This document shows, piece after piece, positions 1-7,116 of a stretch of 27,031 bases of DNA. This stretch comes from Pseudomonadota bacterium. Its GTDB lineage: Bacteria > Pseudomonadota > Gammaproteobacteria > Burkholderiales > Burkholderiaceae_C. The DNA lies in NCBI GenBank assembly GCA_023390985.1, contig JAEWBU010000386.1, positions 1 to 27,031 of the forward strand, read 5' to 3'. Positions within the stretch are counted from its first letter, which is position 1. Each line of letters starts with the position of its first letter. The notes beneath the pieces are model-generated. The model had not been told where the DNA came from. It worked only from the letters and a program-made list of their open reading frames with translations, and made no database searches. A program made the translations under genes and the position numbers.

Positions 1-742
1 CCGACGACGTGCATCCGCCGCGGCGCACCGCCGGCACGCACACCCCACCGGAGGGACCGCACACCGAGGCCTGCCGCCTCCGCCCTGCGCTCGGCCGGCC
101 CCGCAGCACGGCCCCCTCGAAGCCCCGCTCCTGCTGCGGCAGCCCGGCGTCCACCCATCGTCGAAGCGCCGCCACCTGGTCCTCGCGCAGTGCATGGCAG
201 CCCGCCCGCGTGATGAAGTCGATCGCGCGCGTGCCGTCCCCGTTCCCTTGCGTGCCCAGCACGTGCCGCAGCGTCGGCAGAAACGCTAGCGCCTTGGCCT
301 CCAGCTGCTGCTCGGTCAGGAAGCGCGACGCCGCAGGGTCGCCGATGGCGTAGCGCTCGCGGATCTTCGGGAAGTTCTTCCGGTGCATACCGTCATCCCA
401 GACGTTGTACCGCCCGGTCCTGCCCACAATGATGTTGCCGTTGGGCTCATGCGATCCCATGCGCTTGCCGGGCAGCAGCCGGTACGCCTGCGCATGCGTC
501 ACGATCTGCGCGATCTGCATGTAGCCGAAGATCATCTGGCGGTGCTGCGCGGCCCGCGACAGGACGAAGAAGATGGTCTGGCCAGCCTTGGCCTTGCGGC
601 GCAGGTCCGGCCGACAGATGCCCCACGTCGGCGGCGAGCTCCAGAAGTGCGGGTCGTTGTCCACCGGCCAGCGCCCGCGCGCCTTCGCCGTCCTGCCCAC
701 CGTCTTGAACGAGTTGGCGATGTACATCATTCCAGCTGCCAT
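1..742 (-). CDS. Nmad2-like (nucleotide-modification-associated) protein, 3' end cut by window edge
   Basis: The frame is open from an ATG at 742 to the window edge, giving 247 codons with no stop. The start is supported by a purine-rich ribosome site (GAAAGGAA) about nine bases upstream. The N-terminal part has MYIANSFK, then PPTWGICRPDLRRKAKAG, then a hydrophobic strand (TIFFVLS) and YMQIAQIV. That order, a TWGICRP-type segment followed by R-K-A-x-x-G and a beta strand, resembles the PUA/EVE-like Nmad2 domains linked to modified nucleotides in phages and islands. The family call is by eye and moderate. Roughly the last 40 residues before the edge are Arg/Gly/Cys-rich and look unlike a folded domain, so the true end or a frameshift may lie nearby. 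It is transcribed away from the 1060-1464 gene. Confidence 0.6.
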   Translation of the reverse strand, partial: MAAGMMYIANSFKTVGRTAKARGRWPVDNDPHFWSSPPTWGICRPDLRRKAKAGQTIFFVLSRAAQHRQMIFGYMQIAQIVTHAQAYRLLPGKRMGSHEPNGNIIVGRTGRYNVWDDGMHRKNFPKIRERYAIGDPAASRFLTEQQLEAKALAFLPTLRHVLGTQGNGDGTRAIDFITRAGCHALREDQVAALRRWVDAGLPQQERGFEGAVLRGRPSAGRRRQASVCGPSGGVCVPAVRRGGCTSS

Positions 743-1059
743 GCTGCCGGTTCCTTTCAGGTGTGATCGGCGCGCGGCTCCAACACGCCAGCGCCAGCGT
801 GAAATCGCGGAGGCTACGCCCATCGGGCCGGAATTGCCATTTCTGGCCGCGGACCCGCATCGCTTGCCCGGACCCACCTGGCCGCCGAGAATTCATTCCA
901 CCACGTCAGGCCCTGTGCCTGCTCGACGCTCCCTCCTCGAGGGCCCGCGTCCATCACCCGAAGCCGCCGCCCCGCGCGCGGCACACCTTTCCAAACCCCG
1001 TGTGGGCCCCTCCGGCCCCTACGGGCCGGCGGCCCCCTCCACCTTCTGAAGCTCCCGCC
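743..1059. other. Divergent intergenic region, no gene seen
   Basis: This 317-base spacer separates the start of the edge gene (minus) from the start of the 134-residue gene (plus), so it should hold both promoters. I could not pick a convincing -35/-10 pair in this very GC-rich stretch. A small hairpin (6-bp stem, CGGCCC with GGGCCG) lies at 1013-1028, about 30 bases before the plus-strand start. Several open frames cross the region but show no protein-like content. Confidence 0.5.
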
Positions 1060-1464
1060 ATGAAAGCCATCAACAACCCGCTGCGCCCGTCCTTGCGCGA
1101 CCTGCGGAAAGTGCGCGGCCGCGCCGTTCTCAAGACCATCGACCGCAAGCGCCTGCGCGCGGCCGAACGCCAGCTGTTCCTGCGCGAAGAGATGCCGGCG
1201 GTCGTCGAGGCCCTGGCCGATCGCCGACGCACCCAGGTGCTGCACCAGCGCGCCGCGCGCGACGTCCAGAAGCTGATCGCCGACGCCCTGGCCGCCGACA
1301 ACGTGCAGATCGTCGATGCGCACGTGGATACCTACGTCCCCGTCGACGTGCACACCGGCATCAACGGCCGCCAGCTGATCGCCCAGCACGTGGTGCTGCG
1401 CTACGCCGGCAGCCGCCGCCAGCCCAGCGTGGTCTCCGCGCTGGCCAGCTGCGCGGTCGACTAA
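1060..1464 (+). CDS. Hypothetical protein, 134 aa
   Basis: Unrecognised protein. The chosen ATG at 1060 begins MKAINNPLRPSL. The open frame extends further upstream, but that part (763-1059) is Pro/Arg-rich and does not look coded. The N-terminal half is basic and likely helical (LRDLRKVRGRAVLKTIDRKR, then LRAAERQLFLREEMPAVVEAL). The C-terminal half looks like beta strands (VQIVDAHVDTYVPVDVHTG, HVVLRYAG). No catalytic motif, signal peptide or membrane segment was seen. No good ribosome site precedes the ATG. The gene is followed 16 bases later by a strong intrinsic terminator, which supports it being real and transcribed alone. A 236-codon antisense frame over the same bases was judged a shadow. 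Confidence 0.6.
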   Translation: MKAINNPLRPSLRDLRKVRGRAVLKTIDRKRLRAAERQLFLREEMPAVVEALADRRRTQVLHQRAARDVQKLIADALAADNVQIVDAHVDTYVPVDVHTGINGRQLIAQHVVLRYAGSRRQPSVVSALASCAVD

Positions 1465-1480
1465 ACCGCCCCTCCCCCGC

Positions 1481-1514
1481 AAGCCCCCAGCCCGCAAAGC
1501 TGGGGGCTTTCGTT
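1481..1514 (+). terminator. Rho-independent terminator
   Basis: A perfect 11-bp stem (AAGCCCCCAGC at 1481-1491 with its complement at 1499-1509) encloses a seven-base loop. It is followed by a T-rich stretch (TCGTTCTT). It sits just after the stop of the 134-residue gene. Confidence 0.85.
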
Positions 1515-1615
1515 CTTGTGGCACGCCGGCGCGCCACGCATGGCGAGAAGAAGCCGCCCTTGACCGCGCTTATTGCTGGGGTACGGTGAACTCAGCAGAT
1601 CAATACTCAAGGCTC

Positions 1616-2188
1616 ATGGACATCGTCAGCTTCGGCGCCGCTCGCCAGCCGCCTCGCTGGGTTCGCAGCGCGCTCCTCTTCCTACTTCGCGCGCGGGCGC
1701 TGAACTCTGATGCGCTCCTGCAGGCCCACGGCGCCGCCGGCGGACGCTTGCTCGTCACCGCGAACCACGTGAGCTTCCTGGACGGCGTGCTGATCGCACT
1801 CACCAGCCCCATCCCCATGCACTACGCCGTCGAGCACGAATACGCGGTGCGCAATCGCACAACCAGCGCCGTGCTGGCGTTCCTCGCGTGGCTCGGGTGC
1901 GGAACTGTCGTGCCGCTGGACGCGCAAGCTCCCCACGGCATCCGCACCATGCTGCGCCTGCTGGACGAGTCCAAGCCTGTAATGATCTTCCCCGAAGGCA
2001 AGATCGGCACCGGCGAACCAGAGCCCCACATGCCGGGGCTCGCATGGCTCGTGAAAAAAAGCGGTGCCACCGAGTTTCGAATCCACATCGCCGGCGCCGA
2101 GCAGAGCCGAATCTTCGCCAAGGCCGGATTGAAGTGGTGGCCGCAGATCACGCTCGTCTTCGGCGTTCCGGCAGCATCGCTGGGGTAG
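1616..2188 (+). CDS. Stand-alone PlsC/Aas-like acyltransferase, 190 aa
   Basis: This has the glycerolipid acyltransferase (PlsC) signature: the HX4D motif NHVSFLDG (His51, Asp56) and the FPEG motif (residues 125-128), then KKSGATEFRIHIAGAE and PQITLVFG. These segments line up with the N-terminal acyltransferase domain of Aas, which reacylates lysophospholipid at the inner membrane. The protein stops where Aas would continue into its acyl-ACP synthetase half, so it is a single-domain form. I chose ATG 1616, preceded by AAGG three bases upstream; GTG 1586 would add ten residues. A TTGACC at 1560-1565 with a weak -10 (TACGGT, 1582-1587) could be its promoter and would favour the later start. Substrate is unknown. 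It has no obvious link to the pilus genes and is probably cargo. Confidence 0.8.
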   Translation: MDIVSFGAARQPPRWVRSALLFLLRARALNSDALLQAHGAAGGRLLVTANHVSFLDGVLIALTSPIPMHYAVEHEYAVRNRTTSAVLAFLAWLGCGTVVPLDAQAPHGIRTMLRLLDESKPVMIFPEGKIGTGEPEPHMPGLAWLVKKSGATEFRIHIAGAEQSRIFAKAGLKWWPQITLVFGVPAASLG

Positions 2189-2212
2189 GAGAAGCCCGGA
2201 GCTAGCGGGCGA

Positions 2213-2235
2213 AGGGCTGGACAGGCGCCAGCCCT
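2213..2235. terminator. Hairpin between convergent genes, possible bidirectional terminator
   Basis: A perfect 8-bp inverted repeat (AGGGCTGG at 2213-2220, CCAGCCCT at 2228-2235) has a seven-base loop. It lies between the stops of the acyltransferase (2188, plus) and the 217-residue gene (2243, minus). There is no T tract on either strand, so termination activity is uncertain. Confidence 0.4.
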
Positions 2236-2242
2236 GCCTGCG

Positions 2243-2896
2243 TCAAGCGTTCTCGCCCCCGCCCGCATCGCCCAATTTGGGCCGCATCACCGTTTCGTAG
2301 TGGTTGCGGGCGCGCGCCGCCAGCGCGTCGAACTCCTGCGGCTCCAGCGCCCGCCCCAGCAGCTTCTCGAACTGCCCTCGGACCGTTGCAACGGTCGGTT
2401 CTACGGCGAGGTCGTTTCCAAAGCTGTAGCACAGGCACATGGACGCCCAGAGCCGGTGCCAAGTGCCCTGCAGGCCGTGCAGGTGCACGCCCAGGTCATA
2501 GCCCACGTCTGTGCCGGTCGGCGCCACGCGCAAGATCTCCTGCATCGCCGGCGGTTGCCGACGACGACGCTCCGCGGCTTCGCGCGCGTCCTGGCGGAAC
2601 CCCTCCAGCGCCTCTGCATCCATCGGCGCGCCCGTCTGGCGCTCCCAGTGCGCAATCGCCGCGGCCACCGCCGCCCGCTGCGGCTCGCCATCCTGCTCGA
2701 GCTGGGCGCCTAGTGCCTCAAGCACCTGCTGCACCGCCTGTCGGTTCGGGGCGAGCGCGCGGCCGAACGCGGACTGGACCTGCAGCGCGACTGGGCCATC
2801 CGGGTTGCGCGCCAACTCGCGCGCCAGCGCCGACCACACGCTCTCGCCTGGGGGCACTTCCAGCTTCGTCGGCGGCGGCTTCTTGGGTCCAGGCAT
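2243..2896 (-). CDS. Hypothetical protein, 217 aa
   Basis: Unrecognised protein. The ATG at 2896 (MPGPKKPPP) is chosen; a GTG at 2923 would add nine residues, and neither has a clear ribosome site. The N-terminus is Pro/Lys-rich. The central part is Ala/Gln/Arg-rich and probably helical (RQAVQQVLEALGAQLEQ, GFRQDAREAAERRRRQ). The C-terminal third is more distinctive: GYDLGVHLHGLQGTWHRLW, CLCYSFGNDL and ARNHYETVMRP. No signal peptide or membrane helix was seen. It lies downstream of the nuclease-NACHT gene on the same strand, with a 137-base gap holding a hairpin. Co-transcription, and so a role with that system, is possible but unproven. Confidence 0.6.
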   Translation of the reverse strand: MPGPKKPPPTKLEVPPGESVWSALARELARNPDGPVALQVQSAFGRALAPNRQAVQQVLEALGAQLEQDGEPQRAAVAAAIAHWERQTGAPMDAEALEGFRQDAREAAERRRRQPPAMQEILRVAPTGTDVGYDLGVHLHGLQGTWHRLWASMCLCYSFGNDLAVEPTVATVRGQFEKLLGRALEPQEFDALAARARNHYETVMRPKLGDAGGGENA

Positions 2897-3013
2897 GCCG
2901 GGCAGTCTACCGCCGGCGGTCACCGGGGCGCGATGCGATCACCGGCTGAGGATTCACCAACTCCGCGCTAGGCATCTGGCCCCGGCTCGCTCTCGCGCGT
3001 TCCCTCAGATGGC

Positions 3014-3033
3014 GTGCGCCTGATCGCGCACGT
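3014..3033 (-). terminator. Hairpin directly after the NACHT stop codon
   Basis: A perfect 7-bp stem (CGTGCGC and GCGCACG) with a six-base loop abuts the stop codon of the upstream gene on the minus strand. No U tract follows, so this may be an mRNA 3' stabiliser or a weak or Rho-assisted terminator. Confidence 0.3.
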
Positions 3034-5421
3034 TCATCGGCTGGGCCTCCGGCGCTGGCCGACGGGCACAACGCTAAACGACTCCCCACGCCCGAGCACG
3101 TACCCGCTGTGAGCATTGCGCGTATCGGGGGCCATCAACTGCAGAACCCGGGCAGCTTCGACCTGTGCCGTACCGGCGCGGGGCTGCTCGGCACCGTCCG
3201 GTATGAAGGGGTTCACGACGCCACCCCCCTTGGCCTGCAACTGCCCGCTGCAGCAGCGCTCCAATGCATCGAGATCAACGAGCAGCGTGACGGCTGAAGT
3301 CTCTCCGCGAGCCGGCAGGCGCTTGTGGATCGTGGAGATCCACTCGGCTGCGAAATCCGCCTCGTCGCTGGGAATGGTAAGGCTCGATCGCCCAGCTTCG
3401 GTGCGCGCCACTCGCAGACATCTCTCCATCACGCAGGCCACGAGCCCAGCCAGGCGCAGTGCCGATGGAGCCTTCCTGTACGCCGAGAGCAGCGACAAGC
3501 TGGCCACGGCCGCTGCCGCGGAGTTGCCCCGGGTGGCCAACCGCGACATCACTACGGGATGCTGATCCTTGGCCAGTGCTCCCGTAAGTCCGCGGTCAAA
3601 AGCGTCATGCAGGATGGCGGTGGTCCAGACGTCCACTTCGTGGGGGTCAAGCACCAGGGTGGTCTTACCGATGTGATCCAGCACCTGCGGTGCCGAGGCA
3701 AAGAACTGCAGGTAGGGCACGCCCACCGGCCCGTTCGCTGCCCGAAGCGTCTCGTACCAGTCCAGGAGGAAGGACTGGTCAGGCGCCTGCCGCAGGAACG
3801 CGATCACATCCAGGGTCAGGTAGTTGGAGATCTCCGTATGGGCCGAGGGGGACGGGCGTGCCAACCGTAGCCGCTCGGCGACGAGGAACTCCTGGAACGA
3901 GCGGTGCGCGAAGAAGAGGACGCCGGACTCCTTTTCCTCGGTAAGCGTCGAGACGATGTACTCGTTGCGCTTGCCCTCGTCGTCGACCGAATTCCCCGAG
4001 GGGAGCTGCTGCAGCAGGGAGCCGGGCACCTCGTGCCGAAAGAAACAGCCCTGTGTCGCGCCGGGGCGGCTCCACGCCCACCACGCCAGATCCCGCTGAA
4101 AGGCGAGCCGCGATTCCAGCGGAATCGGCTTTCGGGCGAGCTTTTGCACGGTGTCGCGCTCGACCATCGACTTGATCACGTGATCGTAGAGGCGATACTC
4201 GTTGAAGCCGCGCAAATCGAAGTCGGGGTTGGCGGCGACCTCTGCAACCAACTGGACGTGCACCGGGCGCTGCAGCAGGTCGCGCGGCACCTGCCCGAAG
4301 ATCTCCTCGATGCGCTTGGCCACGAAATCCTGCGGGTACTGGAATGTGCGCTCGCGCGCGTGCCGCGCCTGCAGTGCCGTGAGCGACGACGTGAGCAGCC
4401 GGCGTGTTTCGCTTTCGTTGAAGAAGGCGATCTTCCACTCGTCCCACTCTGGGAAATTTGCGCTGGCGATGAATTGGTCGCCCACCCGGCGTCTGCCGCG
4501 GAACACCAGCTCGCGCTCGTCTGACGGCAACGCGTTCGGCCGCCCGAGGAGGATGACCTTGGCCTGCCCCTCGAGCAGGCGGTTGAACTCACGGAAGTTC
4601 GCCTGGAAGTCCGCTGCCGTCATAGCGTGCTTCATTTCGTCGAAGCCATCGAGGATGACGACGAGCCGCCCCCTCGCGTTCAGGTGCATCAGCGTCGAGA
4701 AGTTGTAGCCCGGGCAGTGATGGCGCGCGCTGAACTCCTTGCCGAAAAGCCCCTCCAGCTGCGTCTCGTGCACCACCTCACCCAGTCGCAGCAGGATCGG
4801 CATGCGCTCAGTCGGGTCGGCCAGATGCCGCCCCGCGTAGTGAGCGGCCAGCCGGCGCGCGAAACTGGTCTTGCCCTGCCCATAGCCGCCCAAGATGCCC
4901 AACCCCGCGCCCTTCCCTTCGCGGACCCACTGCTCCACGCGCTCGAGCGCCGTGCCCGGCTGGTCTTCGAGGCGCGCGTCGATGTAGTCCGTGTCGTCGG
5001 TCGGGCGCAGCTCGGCGTGCTTCTGGATGTAGGGCCGCAGCCCCAGCAGCGACTCGGCAAGCTCGTCATAAGTCTGGTGCGACACGCCGTGCCAGCCATC
5101 TATGCACGCCGCCGCGTCGGCTCCCAAAGGCTTGCGGCTGACGATGATCAGGCGCTGGATTGCCCCGCTTTGCAGCAACTTGCCGTAGACGGTCCAGATC
5201 TCCCGCTCGATGAAGGTCTTGGTGAGCGGCTTCTCGTAGTCTTTGCACTCGACGGCGAAGATCTCGCGACGACCGAAGACCAGTTGCGAAAACAGGATGT
5301 CGGTCTTGGTGCCCTGGATGCGCTGCTCCACGCGCGCATCCGGGTGCTGGGTGCGCAGCAGCTCGCAGACAGCGTCCCGGAAGGCGTTGCCGGTCTCGGT
5401 GGTGCTCTTTCGTTCAGACAT
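3034..5421 (-). CDS. Mrr-type nuclease / NACHT ATPase fusion, candidate anti-phage protein
   Basis: This 795-residue protein starts at ATG 5421, with a good ribosome site (GAGGAG) nine bases upstream. Residues about 10-125 look like a PD-(D/E)xK restriction-endonuclease fold: Asp41 in TKTDILF, then Glu58 and Lys60 in FAVECKDYEKP. Residues about 150-310 are a NACHT-type STAND ATPase with Walker A GGYGQGKTS (178-186) and Walker B LVVILDGFDEM (253-263). FFAHRSFQEFLVAERL (503-518) matches the conserved segment that follows NACHT in bacterial proteins. The last 275 residues are probably the sensor and show no repeat I can name. In known bacterial NACHT and Avs systems such proteins sense phage and then activate the effector domain. 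Here DNA cleavage would be the expected output. The target and trigger are unknown. Confidence 0.88.
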   Translation of the reverse strand: MSERKSTTETGNAFRDAVCELLRTQHPDARVEQRIQGTKTDILFSQLVFGRREIFAVECKDYEKPLTKTFIEREIWTVYGKLLQSGAIQRLIIVSRKPLGADAAACIDGWHGVSHQTYDELAESLLGLRPYIQKHAELRPTDDTDYIDARLEDQPGTALERVEQWVREGKGAGLGILGGYGQGKTSFARRLAAHYAGRHLADPTERMPILLRLGEVVHETQLEGLFGKEFSARHHCPGYNFSTLMHLNARGRLVVILDGFDEMKHAMTAADFQANFREFNRLLEGQAKVILLGRPNALPSDERELVFRGRRRVGDQFIASANFPEWDEWKIAFFNESETRRLLTSSLTALQARHARERTFQYPQDFVAKRIEEIFGQVPRDLLQRPVHVQLVAEVAANPDFDLRGFNEYRLYDHVIKSMVERDTVQKLARKPIPLESRLAFQRDLAWWAWSRPGATQGCFFRHEVPGSLLQQLPSGNSVDDEGKRNEYIVSTLTEEKESGVLFFAHRSFQEFLVAERLRLARPSPSAHTEISNYLTLDVIAFLRQAPDQSFLLDWYETLRAANGPVGVPYLQFFASAPQVLDHIGKTTLVLDPHEVDVWTTAILHDAFDRGLTGALAKDQHPVVMSRLATRGNSAAAAVASLSLLSAYRKAPSALRLAGLVACVMERCLRVARTEAGRSSLTIPSDEADFAAEWISTIHKRLPARGETSAVTLLVDLDALERCCSGQLQAKGGGVVNPFIPDGAEQPRAGTAQVEAARVLQLMAPDTRNAHSGYVLGRGESFSVVPVGQRRRPSR

Positions 5422-5710
5422 GCCCCCAAGCTCCTCTTTTCAATTTCTTCGCGCGCTCCGGACGTGCGCCCCACTCGCTCAACGGAAGTCGAACCACTGA
5501 CCTACCGCCCGAGCGCCAGTGCGCATGCAGGTCTTGTCGGCCGGGCGCGTCGCTGAGGGGTTTGGAGGCACCACCGTCTAGGGAACCGAAGGTGCCGAAG
5601 GGCTGCGGGAATTATGCCGACACACTCGGACTGGGGTGCGCAGATCGGCCGTGCTGGAAGGTGTGCTCGACACCGATGGACTGGCCTGCACCTTCGGCCG
5701 CCGCTTCCGC
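5422..5710. other. Intergenic region upstream of the NACHT gene
   Basis: No gene was recognised here. The region should carry the promoter of the nuclease-NACHT gene. A lone -10-like CATAAT (minus, 5611-5616) has no matching -35. A 10-bp inverted repeat (CCGAAGGTGC at 5586-5595, GCACCTTCGG at 5688-5697) brackets about 90 bases and contains a small GGTGT/ACACC palindrome. It might bind a regulator, but this is only a suggestion from symmetry. Confidence 0.4.
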
Positions 5711-5745
5711 AAAATAAAAAACGCCCCCGGCCGAAGCCAGGGGCG
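5711..5745 (-). terminator. Rho-independent terminator with UUCG tetraloop
   Basis: On the minus strand there is a 10-bp stem with one G-U pair, closed by a TTCG tetraloop, followed by TTTTTTATTTT. It lies about 20 bases after the stop of the 210-residue gene. It appears to end the cluster of small genes running from about 7116 to 5768. Confidence 0.9.
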
Positions 5746-5767
5746 CGAAGTGCGGGGAACATCCTTC

Positions 5768-6400
5768 TCAGGCGGTCGCCGACGCGCGGCGCGCGCTGGG
5801 GAACAACTGGCGGCGCCGGATGGCCGCACGGACCACGGCCATGTTGCCGCCGTCTCCGCCGCCGAAGTGGTGCACGGCCTCGCAGCTGGACGGGCTGCGG
5901 TGGCGCGCCGCCGGATGCCGGCGCAGCAGCAACAGAAGCGTGCTCTCCGCTTCCGTGCGCGTCAGGATCGCCGCGTCTTGCATCGCGCGGAGCAGTCGCG
6001 GGTAGCGCCGCTGAAGCTGGTCGCGGTCGAGCGCCCATCTCGCGCGCGCCGCCGGTGCCGCATAGACGTTCAGCAGCGCACCATGCAGCTCACGCTGGTT
6101 CACGGTTGCCCAGGGCATCAGCCCGTGGCCGTCCACCGCGTAGCGCAGCACGTACGTGAAGTCACTGTAGGGCGACTGGCCGAATGTGCCGGAACAGGTG
6201 ATGGTGCCGTGGGCGTTCAGGAGATGCTTGGCCGCGGCCCGGTCCGGGATCAGCCGGAACAGGCGGGCCAGCATCTCCTGCTGTCGCTCGGGTTTCGAGT
6301 GCGAGGCGCGGCACAGCTGCGCCAGTTCCAGAAGGCAGGCCGCGAGGTGCCCGACGGCGCCGCGCAGCTGGTCCACCAGGTGGATGCTTGCTTGGTTCAT
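5768..6400 (-). CDS. Hypothetical protein, 210 aa
   Basis: Unrecognised protein. It starts at ATG 6400, whose first bases overlap (ATGA) the stop of a possible 28-residue ORF upstream. It looks mostly helical. Segments include VGHLAACLLELAQLCRASHS, ARLFRLIPDRAAAKHLLNAH and YPRLLRAMQDAAILTRTEAE. A glycine-rich stretch (HHFGGGDGGN) and a basic C-terminus (RAAIRRRQLFPSARRAS) follow. No signal peptide, membrane helix or known catalytic motif was seen. It is the last gene before a strong terminator, so it is probably co-transcribed with the small genes at 6480-7116. Confidence 0.6.
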   Translation of the reverse strand: MNQASIHLVDQLRGAVGHLAACLLELAQLCRASHSKPERQQEMLARLFRLIPDRAAAKHLLNAHGTITCSGTFGQSPYSDFTYVLRYAVDGHGLMPWATVNQRELHGALLNVYAAPAARARWALDRDQLQRRYPRLLRAMQDAAILTRTEAESTLLLLLRRHPAARHRSPSSCEAVHHFGGGDGGNMAVVRAAIRRRQLFPSARRASATA

Positions 6401-6483
6401 TCAGATGGTCTCCAGGGTGAATCGCAGCCCCGGCCGGACGACATCGAGGTGCCCCTTGTGTCGCGTGCTCGGTCGCGGTTCAT
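6397..6483 (-). CDS. Possible 28-aa coupling ORF
   Basis: This tiny frame (MNRDRARDTRGTSMSSG..., 28 residues) starts at 6483, inside the stop of the 98-residue gene (ATGA overlap), with GAGGAG six bases before its ATG. Its own stop again overlaps (ATGA) the start of the 210-residue gene. Two exact four-base overlaps plus a strong ribosome site suggest a translational relay between the two larger genes. The peptide itself is polar and matches nothing I know. The other reading is that the overlaps are chance and the stretch is a degenerate copy of the end of the 6787-7116 gene. Confidence 0.4.
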   Translation of the reverse strand: MNRDRARDTRGTSMSSGRGCDSPWRPSE

Positions 6484-6776
6484 GTGGCGCTCCTCGGTTG
6501 GAAGTCGTAGAAGCGCTTGGCGCTACGGAAGTGGGCCGAGAACACCACGTAATCCCAGTACTCGTCGCCGAGCGTGGCGCGGCTCTCGCCGTACGTGCCG
6601 GCGTAGGCCGTAAGCAGCTCGTCCAACTTGTCGCCGGTGCGCAGCTCTGGATCGCAGTCCAGACGCTCGACCGCCGTCTTGGCCCACAGGGGCAGGTACT
6701 GGTAGGTCTCGGGCGGGCGGCGGCTCGGGTTGAGCACGCTGCCCACCATCGATTCGCTGATGGTGGGAGTCGTCAT
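6480..6776 (-). CDS. Hypothetical protein, 98 aa
   Basis: Unrecognised small protein. It starts at ATG 6776 with a ribosome site (GAGGAG) that overlaps the stop codon of the upstream 109-residue gene, so the two are translationally coupled. It is acidic in the middle (ERLDCDPELRTGDKLDELL) and aromatic near the end (DEYWDYVVFSAHF, KRFYDFQPR). No membrane segment or known motif was seen. It belongs to a run of short same-strand genes of the element that ends at the UUCG terminator. Confidence 0.6.
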   Translation of the reverse strand: MTTPTISESMVGSVLNPSRRPPETYQYLPLWAKTAVERLDCDPELRTGDKLDELLTAYAGTYGESRATLGDEYWDYVVFSAHFRSAKRFYDFQPRSAT

Positions 6777-6786
6777 GTCGTTCTCC

Positions 6787-7116
6787 TCAAACGGTCTCCA
6801 GGTTGAATCTCAGCTCCCGCTGCCAGCAGCAGTCGGGCTCGTCCTCGTAGGCGAGCACCGCAGCGGGCGCGAGCGCTTGGGGGGGCTTGTTGGCCACGAG
6901 CGAGGCCGGCTGGACGTAGAGCCCGTCCAAGGCGCCGCGGCGATCGACCAGGTAGGCGCGCGCGCCCGTCTGCACGAACCGGCGCAGGCGGGCCACGCCG
7001 GCGCGTGCGGACTTGCGCCAGTCCCGCAGGACCGCCGCGACCGTGGCGCGGGCGAGCCGGCGATCGAGCACGGGCATGCCGCTGGCGGAATGCCAGTAGA
7101 AGTTCGTATGCTTCAT
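6787..7116 (-). CDS. Hypothetical protein, 109 aa
   Basis: Unrecognised small basic protein. It starts at ATG 7116 (MKHTNFYWHSASGMPVLD) without a strong ribosome site. The central part is Arg-rich (RRLARATVAAVLRDWRKSAR, ARLRRFVQTG) and could bind nucleic acid, though that rests on charge alone. The C-terminal tail LRFNLETV is echoed by an out-of-frame LRFTLETI just before the 210-residue gene. Its stop overlaps the ribosome site of the next gene. Its ATG overlaps the stop of a doubtful ORF at 7113-7364. Confidence 0.55.
   Translation of the reverse strand: MKHTNFYWHSASGMPVLDRRLARATVAAVLRDWRKSARAGVARLRRFVQTGARAYLVDRRGALDGLYVQPASLVANKPPQALAPAAVLAYEDEPDCCWQRELRFNLETV

Noticed and set aside
447..896. 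149-codon minus-strand frame overlapping the edge gene
   Set aside because: It uses a different frame from the well-started edge gene and gives low-complexity Gly/Ala/Arg sequence.
814..1524. 236-codon minus-strand frame opposite the 134-aa gene
   Set aside because: It is Gly/Arg/Ala-rich low complexity, reads through the terminator hairpin, and has no ribosome site. It is read as a shadow.
4627..5556. 309-codon plus-strand frame over the NACHT gene
   Set aside because: It is antisense to the nuclease and Walker motifs, with no motif or ribosome site.
5586..5697. 10-bp inverted repeat as a mobile-element end pair
   Set aside because: The enclosed 90 bases code for nothing, and no target duplication is visible, so it is kept only as a possible regulatory symmetry.
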